Shown: in pieces, positions 17,213 to 23,934 of the stretch | Position numbering within the stretch: position 1 is the stretch's first letter | How the letters are laid out: each line of letters begins with the position of its first letter | From: Mycobacterium sp. | Lineage (GTDB): Bacteria; Actinomycetota; Actinomycetes; Mycobacteriales; Mycobacteriaceae | Assembly (NCBI GenBank): GCA_016197405.1 | Contig: JACPVR010000024.1 | Location: 124,001-188,000, forward strand | Direction: 5' to 3' | Length of the DNA stretch: 64,000 nucleotides | The notes under the pieces: model-generated | Told to the model about the DNA's origin: nothing | What the model saw: the letters and a program-made list of their open reading frames with translations, nothing else | The model's database searches: none | Translations under genes and position numbers: made by a program

Positions 17213-18652
17213 TCACCAGCCGGTGGGCAGTGGGTGTCCCTCGGCGAAACCGGCCGCCGACTGCACACCGAACACCACTGCCTCGTGCAGTTCGGACAGC
17301 GTGGCGGCCCCGACATAGGTGCATGTGCTGCGAACCCCGGAGGTGATGTGGTCGAGCAGATCCTCCACACCGCCGCGCTGCGGATCGACGGCCATCTTCG
17401 AGGTCGAGATGCCCTCCTCGAACAGTGCCTTGCGGGCCCGTTCAAAGGCGCCGTCGCCGGAGGTGCGGGCCGCGACGGCACGTTTGGAGGCCATGCCGTA
17501 GCTCTCCTTGTACGGCTGTCCGCCGATATCGGTCATCAGGTCGCCGGGGGATTCGTAGGTGCCGGCGAACCAGGAACCGATCATCACGTTGGACGCCCCC
17601 GCCGCCAGCGCCAGGGCGACATCGCGAGGATGGCGCACCCCGCCGTCGGCCCAGACGTGACCGCCGAGTTGCTTTGCGGCCTGGGCACATTCGAGCACCG
17701 CGGAGAACTGTGGGCGTCCGACACCGGTCATCATCCGGGTGGTGCACATGGCGCCGGGCCCGACGCCGACCTTGACGATCGAGGCGCCCGCGCTGATCAG
17801 GTCGCGGGTGGCATCGGCCGAGACCACATTGCCCGCCGCCAGCGGCAGCCCGAGGTCCAGCGAGGACACCGTCTTGATGGCGTCGAGCATCTTGAGCTGA
17901 TGACCGTGCGCGGTGTCGATCACCAGCACGTCGACTCCGGCCTCTTTGAGCGCGACGGCCTTGGCCGCGACGTCGCCGTTGATGCCGACCGCACCCGCGA
18001 TGCGCAACCGCCCGGCGGCGTCGACGGCCGGTGTGTAGATGCCGGCACGCACCGCCCCGGTGCGGGTCAGCACACCCGAGAGCGTGCCGTCGGGTGCGGT
18101 GAGCACCGCCACCTTGACCGGGGCGTGCTCGAGCAGCTCGAAGATCCGGCGGGGATCGGTGCCGACCGGCGCGGTCACGAACTCGCTGTTGGCGATGTCG
18201 CGGACCCGCGCGAAGCGGTCGACCCCGGCGCAGGACGCTTCGGTGACCAGTCCGACGGGCCTGCCGTCACCGTCGACGACGACCGCCGCCCCGTGCGCCC
18301 GCTTGTGGATCAGCGCCGTCGCATCCGACACCGAATCGTCGGGCGACAGGATCACCGGGGTGTCGGCGACCAGATCGCGGCTCTTGACGAAACCGACGGT
18401 CTCTTCGACGGCGTCGACCGGCAGATCCTGTGGCAGCACCACGATGCCGCCGCGGCGGGCGACGGTCTCTGCCATCCGGCGTCCCGCGACGGCGGTCATG
18501 TTCGCCACCACCACCGGGATGGTGGTGCCGGTGCCGTCGGAGGTCGACAGGTCCACATCGAAGCGTGAGGTCACATCGCTGCGACTGGGCACGATGAAGA
18601 CGTCGTTGTAGGTCAGGTCGTACGGCGGGTTGTGGCCCTCAAGGAATCTCAA
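17213..18652 (-). CDS. guaB1: GuaB1, IMPDH-family GMP reductase with CBS domains
   Basis: A 479-residue IMPDH/GMP reductase family enzyme. Mycobacterial GuaB1 has been reported to be a GMP reductase (GMP to IMP, NADPH) rather than an IMP dehydrogenase. The catalytic-cysteine loop is GVGPGAMCTTRMMTGVGRPQ, and the phosphate-binding region WADGGVRHPRDVALALAAGA follows. A CBS pair interrupts the barrel at about residues 95-210. The start is TTG at 18652, giving the conserved N-terminus RFLEGHNPPYDLTYNDVFIV. An upstream open extension has atypical composition. gnd lies 13 bases upstream on the same strand. Confidence 0.93.
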   Translation of the reverse strand: MRFLEGHNPPYDLTYNDVFIVPSRSDVTSRFDVDLSTSDGTGTTIPVVVANMTAVAGRRMAETVARRGGIVVLPQDLPVDAVEETVGFVKSRDLVADTPVILSPDDSVSDATALIHKRAHGAAVVVDGDGRPVGLVTEASCAGVDRFARVRDIANSEFVTAPVGTDPRRIFELLEHAPVKVAVLTAPDGTLSGVLTRTGAVRAGIYTPAVDAAGRLRIAGAVGINGDVAAKAVALKEAGVDVLVIDTAHGHQLKMLDAIKTVSSLDLGLPLAAGNVVSADATRDLISAGASIVKVGVGPGAMCTTRMMTGVGRPQFSAVLECAQAAKQLGGHVWADGGVRHPRDVALALAAGASNVMIGSWFAGTYESPGDLMTDIGGQPYKESYGMASKRAVAARTSGDGAFERARKALFEEGISTSKMAVDPQRGGVEDLLDHITSGVRSTCTYVGAATLSELHEAVVFGVQSAAGFAEGHPLPTGW

Positions 18653-18665
18653 TGTGCTCTTCCGA

Positions 18666-20123
18666 CTACATCTCGACTTCGGTACGGTCACCGCTCCACA
18701 GCGTGTGGAACCGTTTCGCCGGATCGGTGTCGATACGGCCGTAGGTGTGCGCGCCGAAGAAATCACGCAGACCCTGGGTCAGGGCGGCGGGCAGACGCTC
18801 GGTGCGCAGCCCGTCGTAGTAGGACAGCGCCGAGGAGAACCCGGGGATCGGGATACCCAGCTCGGTGGCGGTGACCACGACGCGGCGCCAACTGTCGATC
18901 GCGGACTCGATGGCGGAGCGGAAGTAGGGCGCCACGATCAGCGAGGGCAGCTCGGGATCCTCGTCGAACGCCTCTTTGATGCGGTTGAGGAATTTGGCCC
19001 GGATGATGCAGCCGCCGCGCCAGATGGTGGCCATGTCACCCGGGGTGATACCCCAGTCGTATTCGGCACTGCCGGCCTGAATCTGGTTGAAGCCCTGGGC
19101 ATAGGCGATGATCTTGGAGGCATAGAGCGCCTTGCTGACATCGTCGATGAACTGCGCGGCGTCGGCCGGCTTCGTGCCGAGGTCGCCGGATGCCAGGCCC
19201 GTGGTGGCCTTGCGCTGGGCGACCGATCCGGACAGGGCGCGGGCAAAGACGGCCTCGGCGATACCGGTGACGGGCACGCCCAGATCCAGCGCGGACTTCA
19301 CCGTCCAGCGGCCGGTGCCCTTCTGCTCGGCCTCGTCGAGGATCAGGTCGACGAGCGGCTTTCCGGTCTTGGCGTCGGTCTGGCGCAGCACCTCGGCGGT
19401 GATCTCGATCAGGAAGCTGTCCAGGTCGCCTTTGTTCCACTCGGCGAAAACGTCGGCGATCTCGGGCGCGGTCTTGCCCAGCCCGTCGCGCAACAGCTGG
19501 TAGGCCTCGCCGATGAGCTGCATATCGGAGTACTCGATACCGTTGTGCACCATCTTCACGAAGTGCCCCGCGCCGTCCGGGCCGATGTGGGTGCAGCACG
19601 GCACGCCGTCGACATGCGCCGAGATCTCTTCGAGCAGCGGACCCAGCGATTCGTAGGACTCGGCGGGACCGCCGGGCATGATGGACGGGCCGTTGAGTGC
19701 GCCCTCCTCGCCGCCGGAGATGCCCGCGCCGACGAAATGCAGCCCACGTTCACGGATGGCCTTCTCGCGGCGGATGGTGTCGGTGTAGAGCGCGTTGCCA
19801 CCGTCGATGATGATGTCGCCGGGTTCCATGGCGTCGGCGAGCTCGTTGATGACGGCGTCGGTGGGATCGCCCGCCTTGACCATGATGATCACCCGGCGCG
19901 GCTTCTCCAGCGCGGCAAGGAATTCCTCGATGGTCTCGCTGCGGACGAACTTGCCCTCGTCACCGTGCTCGGCGAGCAGCGCGTCGGTTTTGGCGATCGA
20001 CCGGTTGTGCAGCGCGACGGTGTAGCCGTGGTGGGCGAAGTTGCGCGCAAGGTTGGAGCCCATGACCGCCAGGCCGGTGACTCCGATCTGTGCTGTGCCT
20101 ACGGTGGAGTTCGATTCAGACAT
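18666..20123 (-). CDS. gnd: 6-phosphogluconate dehydrogenase, decarboxylating
   Basis: A 485-residue enzyme of the oxidative pentose phosphate pathway, converting 6-phosphogluconate to ribulose 5-phosphate and CO2 with NADP(H). It has an N-terminal Rossmann motif (GLAVMGSNLARNFA), the substrate region GISGGEEGALNGPSIMPGG and the catalytic helix GAGHFVKMVHNGIEYSDMQ. Its length of about 480 matches the long, dimeric type (Gnd1). It sits upstream of guaB1 and is probably cotranscribed, linking ribose phosphate supply with purine recycling. Confidence 0.97.
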   Translation of the reverse strand: MSESNSTVGTAQIGVTGLAVMGSNLARNFAHHGYTVALHNRSIAKTDALLAEHGDEGKFVRSETIEEFLAALEKPRRVIIMVKAGDPTDAVINELADAMEPGDIIIDGGNALYTDTIRREKAIRERGLHFVGAGISGGEEGALNGPSIMPGGPAESYESLGPLLEEISAHVDGVPCCTHIGPDGAGHFVKMVHNGIEYSDMQLIGEAYQLLRDGLGKTAPEIADVFAEWNKGDLDSFLIEITAEVLRQTDAKTGKPLVDLILDEAEQKGTGRWTVKSALDLGVPVTGIAEAVFARALSGSVAQRKATTGLASGDLGTKPADAAQFIDDVSKALYASKIIAYAQGFNQIQAGSAEYDWGITPGDMATIWRGGCIIRAKFLNRIKEAFDEDPELPSLIVAPYFRSAIESAIDSWRRVVVTATELGIPIPGFSSALSYYDGLRTERLPAALTQGLRDFFGAHTYGRIDTDPAKRFHTLWSGDRTEVEM

Positions 20124-20185
20124 CTAACGCCTTTCGGGTTCGGTTGTGGCACAGCAGGTTCGACGACATCGCCGGCGTCGCACCG

Positions 20186-21139
20186 TCAAAGATCGATGTT
20201 GAAGAGCCGTTGCAGTTCGGTCAGCCAGGGCACCGCGAGCGCGATCGTCGGCACCACCAGCACCGCCACCGCGCAGAGATAGGCGCCGGCGGCCAGGTAC
20301 ACGCTGTTGCCCCGGCCCGCGAGTCGGCGCACCCGCACCACCGTGGTCGGACCGCCGGCGGCCAGCGCACCGGAGGGGGTGCGTCCCGACGCGCAGGCGA
20401 CCAAGGCCCGGGCCAGGGGAGTGGGGCCGGCGGTGCGCACCGCGGCGTCGTCGGCCAGCAGCTCGATGAGCAGCCGGACGGCGCCGAGCGCGCTGGCGCT
20501 GCGGACGAACCGGGGGAACGCCGCGTGTACGGCGGTGAACGCCTCGAGCACCAAGTCGTGCCGGGCCCGCAGATGCGCCCGCTCGTGGCTCAGGATCGCG
20601 TCGATCTCACCGTCGTCGAGCGCACTGAAGGTCCCTTCGCTGACCACGACGCGACTACGGACGCCGGGCAGGCAGTAGGCCAGTGGCTGCTCCACGTCGA
20701 GGATGCGCAGCTCGCCACCGGTCCGGACGTGCGGTGCGGCGCAGCTGCGCGATACGTCGAGCAGATCGACGAGCATGCGGTGCCGGGCCCGGCGGCGGCG
20801 GGTGGCCACGGCGACACCGATCACCGACACGGTGAGCCGGACGCCGACGACCAGGGTCAGGGCGAAGACGGTGACGTAGGCCAGCCACAACGGCCAGCCG
20901 AGATGCTCGATCTCACCGGCGATGGTGGCGGTCGGCCTGCCGTCGCTGCCCGGCAGGAAAAGCCTGCTCGCGATGGCGATCCCGGCACTGAACGCCGACA
21001 GCACCGCGGCGACGGCGATGGCCTGCCACAGCACTATTGCCGCCCGTGGGGCGCGCAGTGGCCAGGAGGCCCGAGCCAGTAGTGCCGGCACGGGACCAAC
21101 CAGGCACAGGGCCAGGATGGTAAACGCCAGCGCGGACAC
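20186..21139 (-). CDS. blaR: BlaR-type M56 membrane metallopeptidase (beta-lactam response)
   Basis: A 317-residue integral membrane protease of the M56 (BlaR1/MecR1) family. It has four or five membrane helices and a cytosolic zinc site, HERAH at about residues 185-189 within ILSHERAHLRARHD. It has no extracellular penicillin-sensor domain, so the signal must reach it differently, as in the M. tuberculosis homologue. It is expected to cleave BlaI and release its targets. GTG at 21139 (VSALAFTILA) is chosen over upstream in-frame codons because the conserved hydrophobic N-terminus begins there. A 19-base palindrome covers this start. Confidence 0.85.
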   Translation of the reverse strand: MSALAFTILALCLVGPVPALLARASWPLRAPRAAIVLWQAIAVAAVLSAFSAGIAIASRLFLPGSDGRPTATIAGEIEHLGWPLWLAYVTVFALTLVVGVRLTVSVIGVAVATRRRRARHRMLVDLLDVSRSCAAPHVRTGGELRILDVEQPLAYCLPGVRSRVVVSEGTFSALDDGEIDAILSHERAHLRARHDLVLEAFTAVHAAFPRFVRSASALGAVRLLIELLADDAAVRTAGPTPLARALVACASGRTPSGALAAGGPTTVVRVRRLAGRGNSVYLAAGAYLCAVAVLVVPTIALAVPWLTELQRLFNIDL

Positions 21140-21153
21140 ACTGACAGTGTGTC
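21135..21153. promoter_or_regulatory. 19-base inverted repeat over the blaR start
   Basis: GACACACT-GAC-AGTGTGTC is a perfect 8-base inverted repeat with a 3-base spacer. It covers the proposed blaR GTG start, in the 107-base gap after blaI. It could be an operator or an mRNA hairpin that limits blaR translation; the sequence alone does not decide. Confidence 0.5.
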
Positions 21154-21246
21154 TCAGATGGCGGTCGAACCGCCAACCGACCTGGTTCCCGACCTGACTG
21201 CCTCGCTCCTCAACGCCCTCGTGCCTCGGGCGCATCGTCGACTCGG

Positions 21247-21642
21247 CTAGACCCGGCCCGCGCCGTGCTTGGCTTCCAGTTCGGCCAGCGCGGCGCGCAG
21301 TGCCTCTGCTTCGTCCGCGCCGACGCGTTCGACGAAGTGCACCAATGCCGCCCGGCGGCTGCCGGTGTCGGCGGCCTGGTCGAGTGCGTCGACCATCAGT
21401 CCGGCCACCAGCTCGTCGCGACCGTGCGTCGGGGCGTACCGATGCGCACGATCATCGCGGTGCTGCAGCACCAGATTCTTCTTCGCGAGCCGTTGCAGCA
21501 CCGTCATGACCGTGGTGTAAGCCAGATCGCGGCGGGCGGAGATCGCCTCGTGCACCTGGCGCACCGTCTGGGGCTCCGGAGAGGACCACAGATGGTCCAT
21601 CACCGCCTGCTCCAACTCACCCAATCGCGCCTGTTTCGCCAT
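21247..21642 (-). CDS. blaI: BlaI-family transcriptional repressor
   Basis: A 131-residue winged-helix repressor of the BlaI/MecI family (Rv1846c-like). DNA-binding elements are LGELEQAVMDHLWSS and LAYTTVMTVLQRLAKKNLV, followed by a C-terminal dimerisation helix. In M. tuberculosis BlaI represses the beta-lactamase gene and itself, and is inactivated by BlaR. It lies 107 bases upstream of blaR on the same strand. A 14-base palindrome 48 bases upstream of its start is a good candidate autoregulatory operator. Confidence 0.92.
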   Translation of the reverse strand: MAKQARLGELEQAVMDHLWSSPEPQTVRQVHEAISARRDLAYTTVMTVLQRLAKKNLVLQHRDDRAHRYAPTHGRDELVAGLMVDALDQAADTGSRRAALVHFVERVGADEAEALRAALAELEAKHGAGRV

Positions 21643-21689
21643 GATCCGTTCATCTCCGTCAATGTTGTGGTCAGACTACCCGCGTTTAC

Positions 21690-21703
21690 TACGACGCGTC
21701 GTA
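21690..21703. promoter_or_regulatory. Candidate BlaI operator
   Basis: TACGACGCGTCGTA is a perfect 14-base palindrome preceded by TTACTACG, 48 bases upstream of the blaI start codon. BlaI/MecI proteins bind short palindromes of TACNA/TNGTA type, so BlaI autoregulation is likely. Identity of the protein is inferred from position. Confidence 0.6.
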
Positions 21704-21841
21704 TCGATCGTTGTGTCGGACCGGTGCACGTCGACGGGCTCCCGGTGGTCCTCGTTGGTAAAACCGCAGGGCGGCGCGCCGTCTGCCGCGCCTGCCTGTG
21801 AGAGCCCTCACAGGTTGTGCCTGTTGGGACGCAACACTTCT

Positions 21842-21865
21842 TATGGTTAGGCTTACCTAACCATA
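21842..21865. promoter_or_regulatory. IdeR (DtxR-family) iron box
   Basis: TATGGTTAGG-CTTA-CCTAACCATA is a perfect 10-base inverted repeat. Its 19-mer at 21842-21860 matches 16 of 19 positions of the IdeR consensus (TTAGGTTAGSCTAACCTAA). It lies 12 bases before the ATG of the FhuF-like gene, just ahead of its AAGGAGG site. Iron-loaded IdeR should repress that gene. Confidence 0.9.
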
Positions 21866-21877
21866 CAAGGAGGTGTC

Positions 21878-22687
21878 ATGACAGTCGTAGTCGACGACCC
21901 GCTCATCGCGGGCATGGCGATACACCGGGTACTGCCGCTGCACGAGTCGAGCCGCAGACTGCGGATGCTCTACCCGGAGTGTCCGCGGGTCTACGGCGTG
22001 GCCGTGATGGCCGATGTCTCCCGGCGACGCTGGTGGCCCCTGCAGGAGGCGCTGACGTCCGGGCGCCTCGAAGCGATGTTCGCCGCCTCCGCCCAGGAGA
22101 TGGACAGCCGGTCGGCGGCGGCCCAACAACTTGCCGCGACGCTGGCCCACACCGTCATCGGCCGGGTAGTGGCCCTGGTCGTCCTGGAGGGCCGGGCCTG
22201 GGACACCGGACTGGAGAACCTCTGGGTGCATGTCGACTCCGAGGGCGCCATCGACTGGCTCGGCGTCGTCGATCCGACGCTACGGGTGCTTCCCGACGAC
22301 CCGTGCAGCACCGGCGGGCCACGGGCCGAGGGGACTGTCGAGCTGCCCAGCGAAGCGGCACTGGCGACCTGGATCGCCCATCGCTGCCACCGGTCACTGG
22401 CACCGCTGTTCGCCAAGTTGTACGAAGTCAGCGACGGCGCGGTGAGCGTCGCGTCGATGTGGCACACCGTCGGCTCGGCGATCGTGGTGGCGGCCACGCA
22501 GGTGCCGATGCTGGGCGGTTCCAGCGAGCTACTCGGCATGCGCCGCGGACAAGCGGTGCTGGATGCACTCGTCGGTTTCAGACTGCCGGTGCGCGGGGCG
22601 GCGACACCGCACCTGCGCGGCCGTCATCCGGTTCGGACCAATCACGGGGAAGGTATTGCGAAATTAGGGCAGCCTTGCCTATGCTGA
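21878..22687 (+). CDS. Iron-regulated FhuF-like protein (putative ferric-siderophore reductase family)
   Basis: A 269-residue soluble protein with features reminiscent of the FhuF / ferric reductase-like family: AQQLAATLAHTVIGRVVAL, the GLENLWVHVDSEGAIDWLGV segment, and the late helix ASMWHTVGSAIVVAA. Such proteins release iron from siderophores. The usual C-terminal cysteine cluster for a [2Fe-2S] centre (C-C-x10-C-x2-C) is not present; only PCLC at the very end remains, so redox activity is doubtful. A perfect iron box and a strong AAGGAGG ribosome site precede it. Its last codons overlap the second iron box, which drives the next transcript. I do not recall an equivalent at this place in M. 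tuberculosis. Confidence 0.55.
   Translation: MTVVVDDPLIAGMAIHRVLPLHESSRRLRMLYPECPRVYGVAVMADVSRRRWWPLQEALTSGRLEAMFAASAQEMDSRSAAAQQLAATLAHTVIGRVVALVVLEGRAWDTGLENLWVHVDSEGAIDWLGVVDPTLRVLPDDPCSTGGPRAEGTVELPSEAALATWIAHRCHRSLAPLFAKLYEVSDGAVSVASMWHTVGSAIVVAATQVPMLGGSSELLGMRRGQAVLDALVGFRLPVRGAATPHLRGRHPVRTNHGEGIAKLGQPCLC
22664..22682 (+). promoter_or_regulatory. Second IdeR-type iron box with overlapping -10
   Basis: TTAGGGCAGCCTTGCCTAT matches 14 of 19 positions of the IdeR consensus. A -10 element TATGCT lies at 22680-22685, overlapping its right end, so IdeR binding would block RNA polymerase. It falls inside the last codons of the FhuF-like gene and points to the small RNA that follows. Confidence 0.75.
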
Positions 22688-22690
22688 ACA

Positions 22691-22790
22691 CGTCGAGCTA
22701 ACGGACCGAGCCGGAGTCCTGAGGGCTGCAGAGACCCCCGGTCCACTCGAAAGGACAGGCCCCGCGCATTACGCGCGGGGCCTGTCTGCA
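22691..22790 (+). ncRNA. mrsI: Candidate small RNA, MrsI-like (iron-sparing sRNA)
   Basis: A non-coding interval of about 100 bases starts some 7 bases after the TATGCT -10 and ends in a very strong hairpin. It begins with an apparently unpaired stretch (about 22691-22702), then a stem GGACCG (22703-22708) / CGGTCC (22739-22744), then the terminator hairpin. In M. tuberculosis the IdeR-controlled sRNA MrsI (ncRv11846) is encoded between blaI (Rv1846c) and Rv1847, which is the same genomic position. Position, iron box and architecture all agree; I could not compare the sequences. It would be induced when iron is low and reduce translation of non-essential iron proteins such as bacterioferritin. 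Exact ends are estimated. Confidence 0.75.
22754..22786 (+). terminator. Terminator hairpin of the MrsI-like RNA
   Basis: GACAGGCCCCGCGC (22754-22767) pairs perfectly with GCGCGGGGCCTGTC (22773-22786) around the loop ATTAC. It is a 14-base GC-rich stem without a U-tract. It also separates the RNA from the thioesterase gene 55 bases downstream. Confidence 0.85.
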
Positions 22791-22840
22791 TGGTGGGACC
22801 CCTCGCCGCGCGCCGCGCACCGAGCGTGTAGACAAACAGG

Positions 22841-23257
22841 GTGGATGCAACTCCGTCCGGCTTTCCCGCCGGTTTCTCCTCACCGTTCGACGACCGTCTC
22901 GGCCTGGTCTTCACCGAGGTGACGCCCGACGGCATCAAGGCCCAACTCGAAGTCCGGCCCGAGCTCCAGCAGCCCATGGGCATCGTGCACGGCGGTGTCT
23001 ACTGCTCGATCATCGAGAGCATCGCCAGCACGTCGGCCTATGTATGGCTCGCCGAGCACGGCGGCGGAAACGTCGTCGGTGTCAACAACAACACCGACTT
23101 CCTGCGCGCCATCTCCGAGGGCACGGTGTACGCCGTGTCGGAACCCATTCACCGCGGCCGGCGCCAGCAATTGTGGCTGGTGACCATCAAGGACCAGAAG
23201 GACCGCGTCGTCGCGCGCGGCCAGGTCCGGCTGCAGAACCTCGAAGCCGAGGGCTGA
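22841..23257 (+). CDS. Hotdog-fold thioesterase, PaaI-like (Rv1847-like)
   Basis: A 138-residue hotdog thioesterase of the PaaI/YbgC-like family, presumably hydrolysing an acyl-CoA. The signature GIVHGGVYCSIIESIAS is present, followed by GVNNNTDFLRAISEGTV and the strand RVVARGQVRLQNL. The GTG start (VDATPSGFPAG) has no strong ribosome site. It lies between the small RNA and urease, as in M. tuberculosis. No link to urease function is evident. Confidence 0.88.
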   Translation: MDATPSGFPAGFSSPFDDRLGLVFTEVTPDGIKAQLEVRPELQQPMGIVHGGVYCSIIESIASTSAYVWLAEHGGGNVVGVNNNTDFLRAISEGTVYAVSEPIHRGRRQQLWLVTIKDQKDRVVARGQVRLQNLEAEG

Positions 23258-23308
23258 GCAACCCCGCCCGCCCTGCCGACCGGTGAGTCCCGTGGCAGGA
23301 TCGCACGA

Positions 23309-23611
23309 ATGCGCCTGTCACCGCATGAGCAGGATCGACTGCTCGTCTCCTATGCAGCTGAACTCGCCCGGCGCCGGCAGGCCCGCGGCCTGCGGCTCAA
23401 CCATCCCGAAGCCGTCGCGGTCATCACCGACCACCTGATGGAAGGCGCGCGCGACGGCCGCACCGTCGCCGAGCTGATGGTCAGCGGCCGCGCCGTGCTC
23501 ACCCGCGACGACGTGATGGACGGCGTACCGGAGATGCTCTACGACGTCCAGGTCGAGGCCACCTTTCCGGACGGCACCAAACTCGTCACCGTCCACCACC
23601 CGATCAGCTAG
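23309..23611 (+). CDS. ureA: Urease gamma subunit
   Basis: The 100-residue gamma subunit of urease, the nickel enzyme that splits urea into ammonia and CO2. It has the typical start MRLSPHEQDRLLVSYAAELA and the conserved LNHPEAVAVITDHLMEGARDG. It is the first gene of a compact six-gene urease operon and the next gene begins 8 bases after its stop. Full length for actinobacterial UreA. Confidence 0.98.
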   Translation: MRLSPHEQDRLLVSYAAELARRRQARGLRLNHPEAVAVITDHLMEGARDGRTVAELMVSGRAVLTRDDVMDGVPEMLYDVQVEATFPDGTKLVTVHHPIS

Positions 23612-23619
23612 GGCAGGCG

Positions 23620-23934
23620 ATGATTCCCGGCGAAATACTGTTCGGCGACGGCGATATCGAGATCAACCAGGGGGCACCACGAGTGCAACTGGAGATTGTC
23701 AACACCGGCGACCGGCCGGTGCAGGTGGGCAGCCACGTCCACCTGCCGCAGGCCAACGCGGCACTGGAATTCGACCGCGCCGCCGCGCACGGTTGCCGGT
23801 TCGACATCCCGGCGGGCACCGCGGTGCGCTTCGAACCCGGTGTGGCCCAACAGGTCACCGTGGTCCCACTGTCGGGCACCCGTGAGGTGTACGGCCTGAG
23901 CCTCAATCCGCCCGGAAAGCTGGATCCCGCATGA
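23620..23934 (+). CDS. ureB: Urease beta subunit
   Basis: The 104-residue beta subunit of urease, with the hallmark MIPGEILFGDGDIEINQG, PVQVGSHVHLPQANAAL and the C-terminal GTREVYGLSLNPPGKLD. Its stop overlaps the ureC start by 4 bases (ATGA), so the subunits are translationally coupled. Confidence 0.98.
   Translation: MIPGEILFGDGDIEINQGAPRVQLEIVNTGDRPVQVGSHVHLPQANAALEFDRAAAHGCRFDIPAGTAVRFEPGVAQQVTVVPLSGTREVYGLSLNPPGKLDPA

Noticed and set aside
18653..18766. N-terminal extension of guaB1 to 18766
   Set aside because: It overlaps the end of gnd and its composition is not coding-like; TTG at 18652 gives the known 479 residues.
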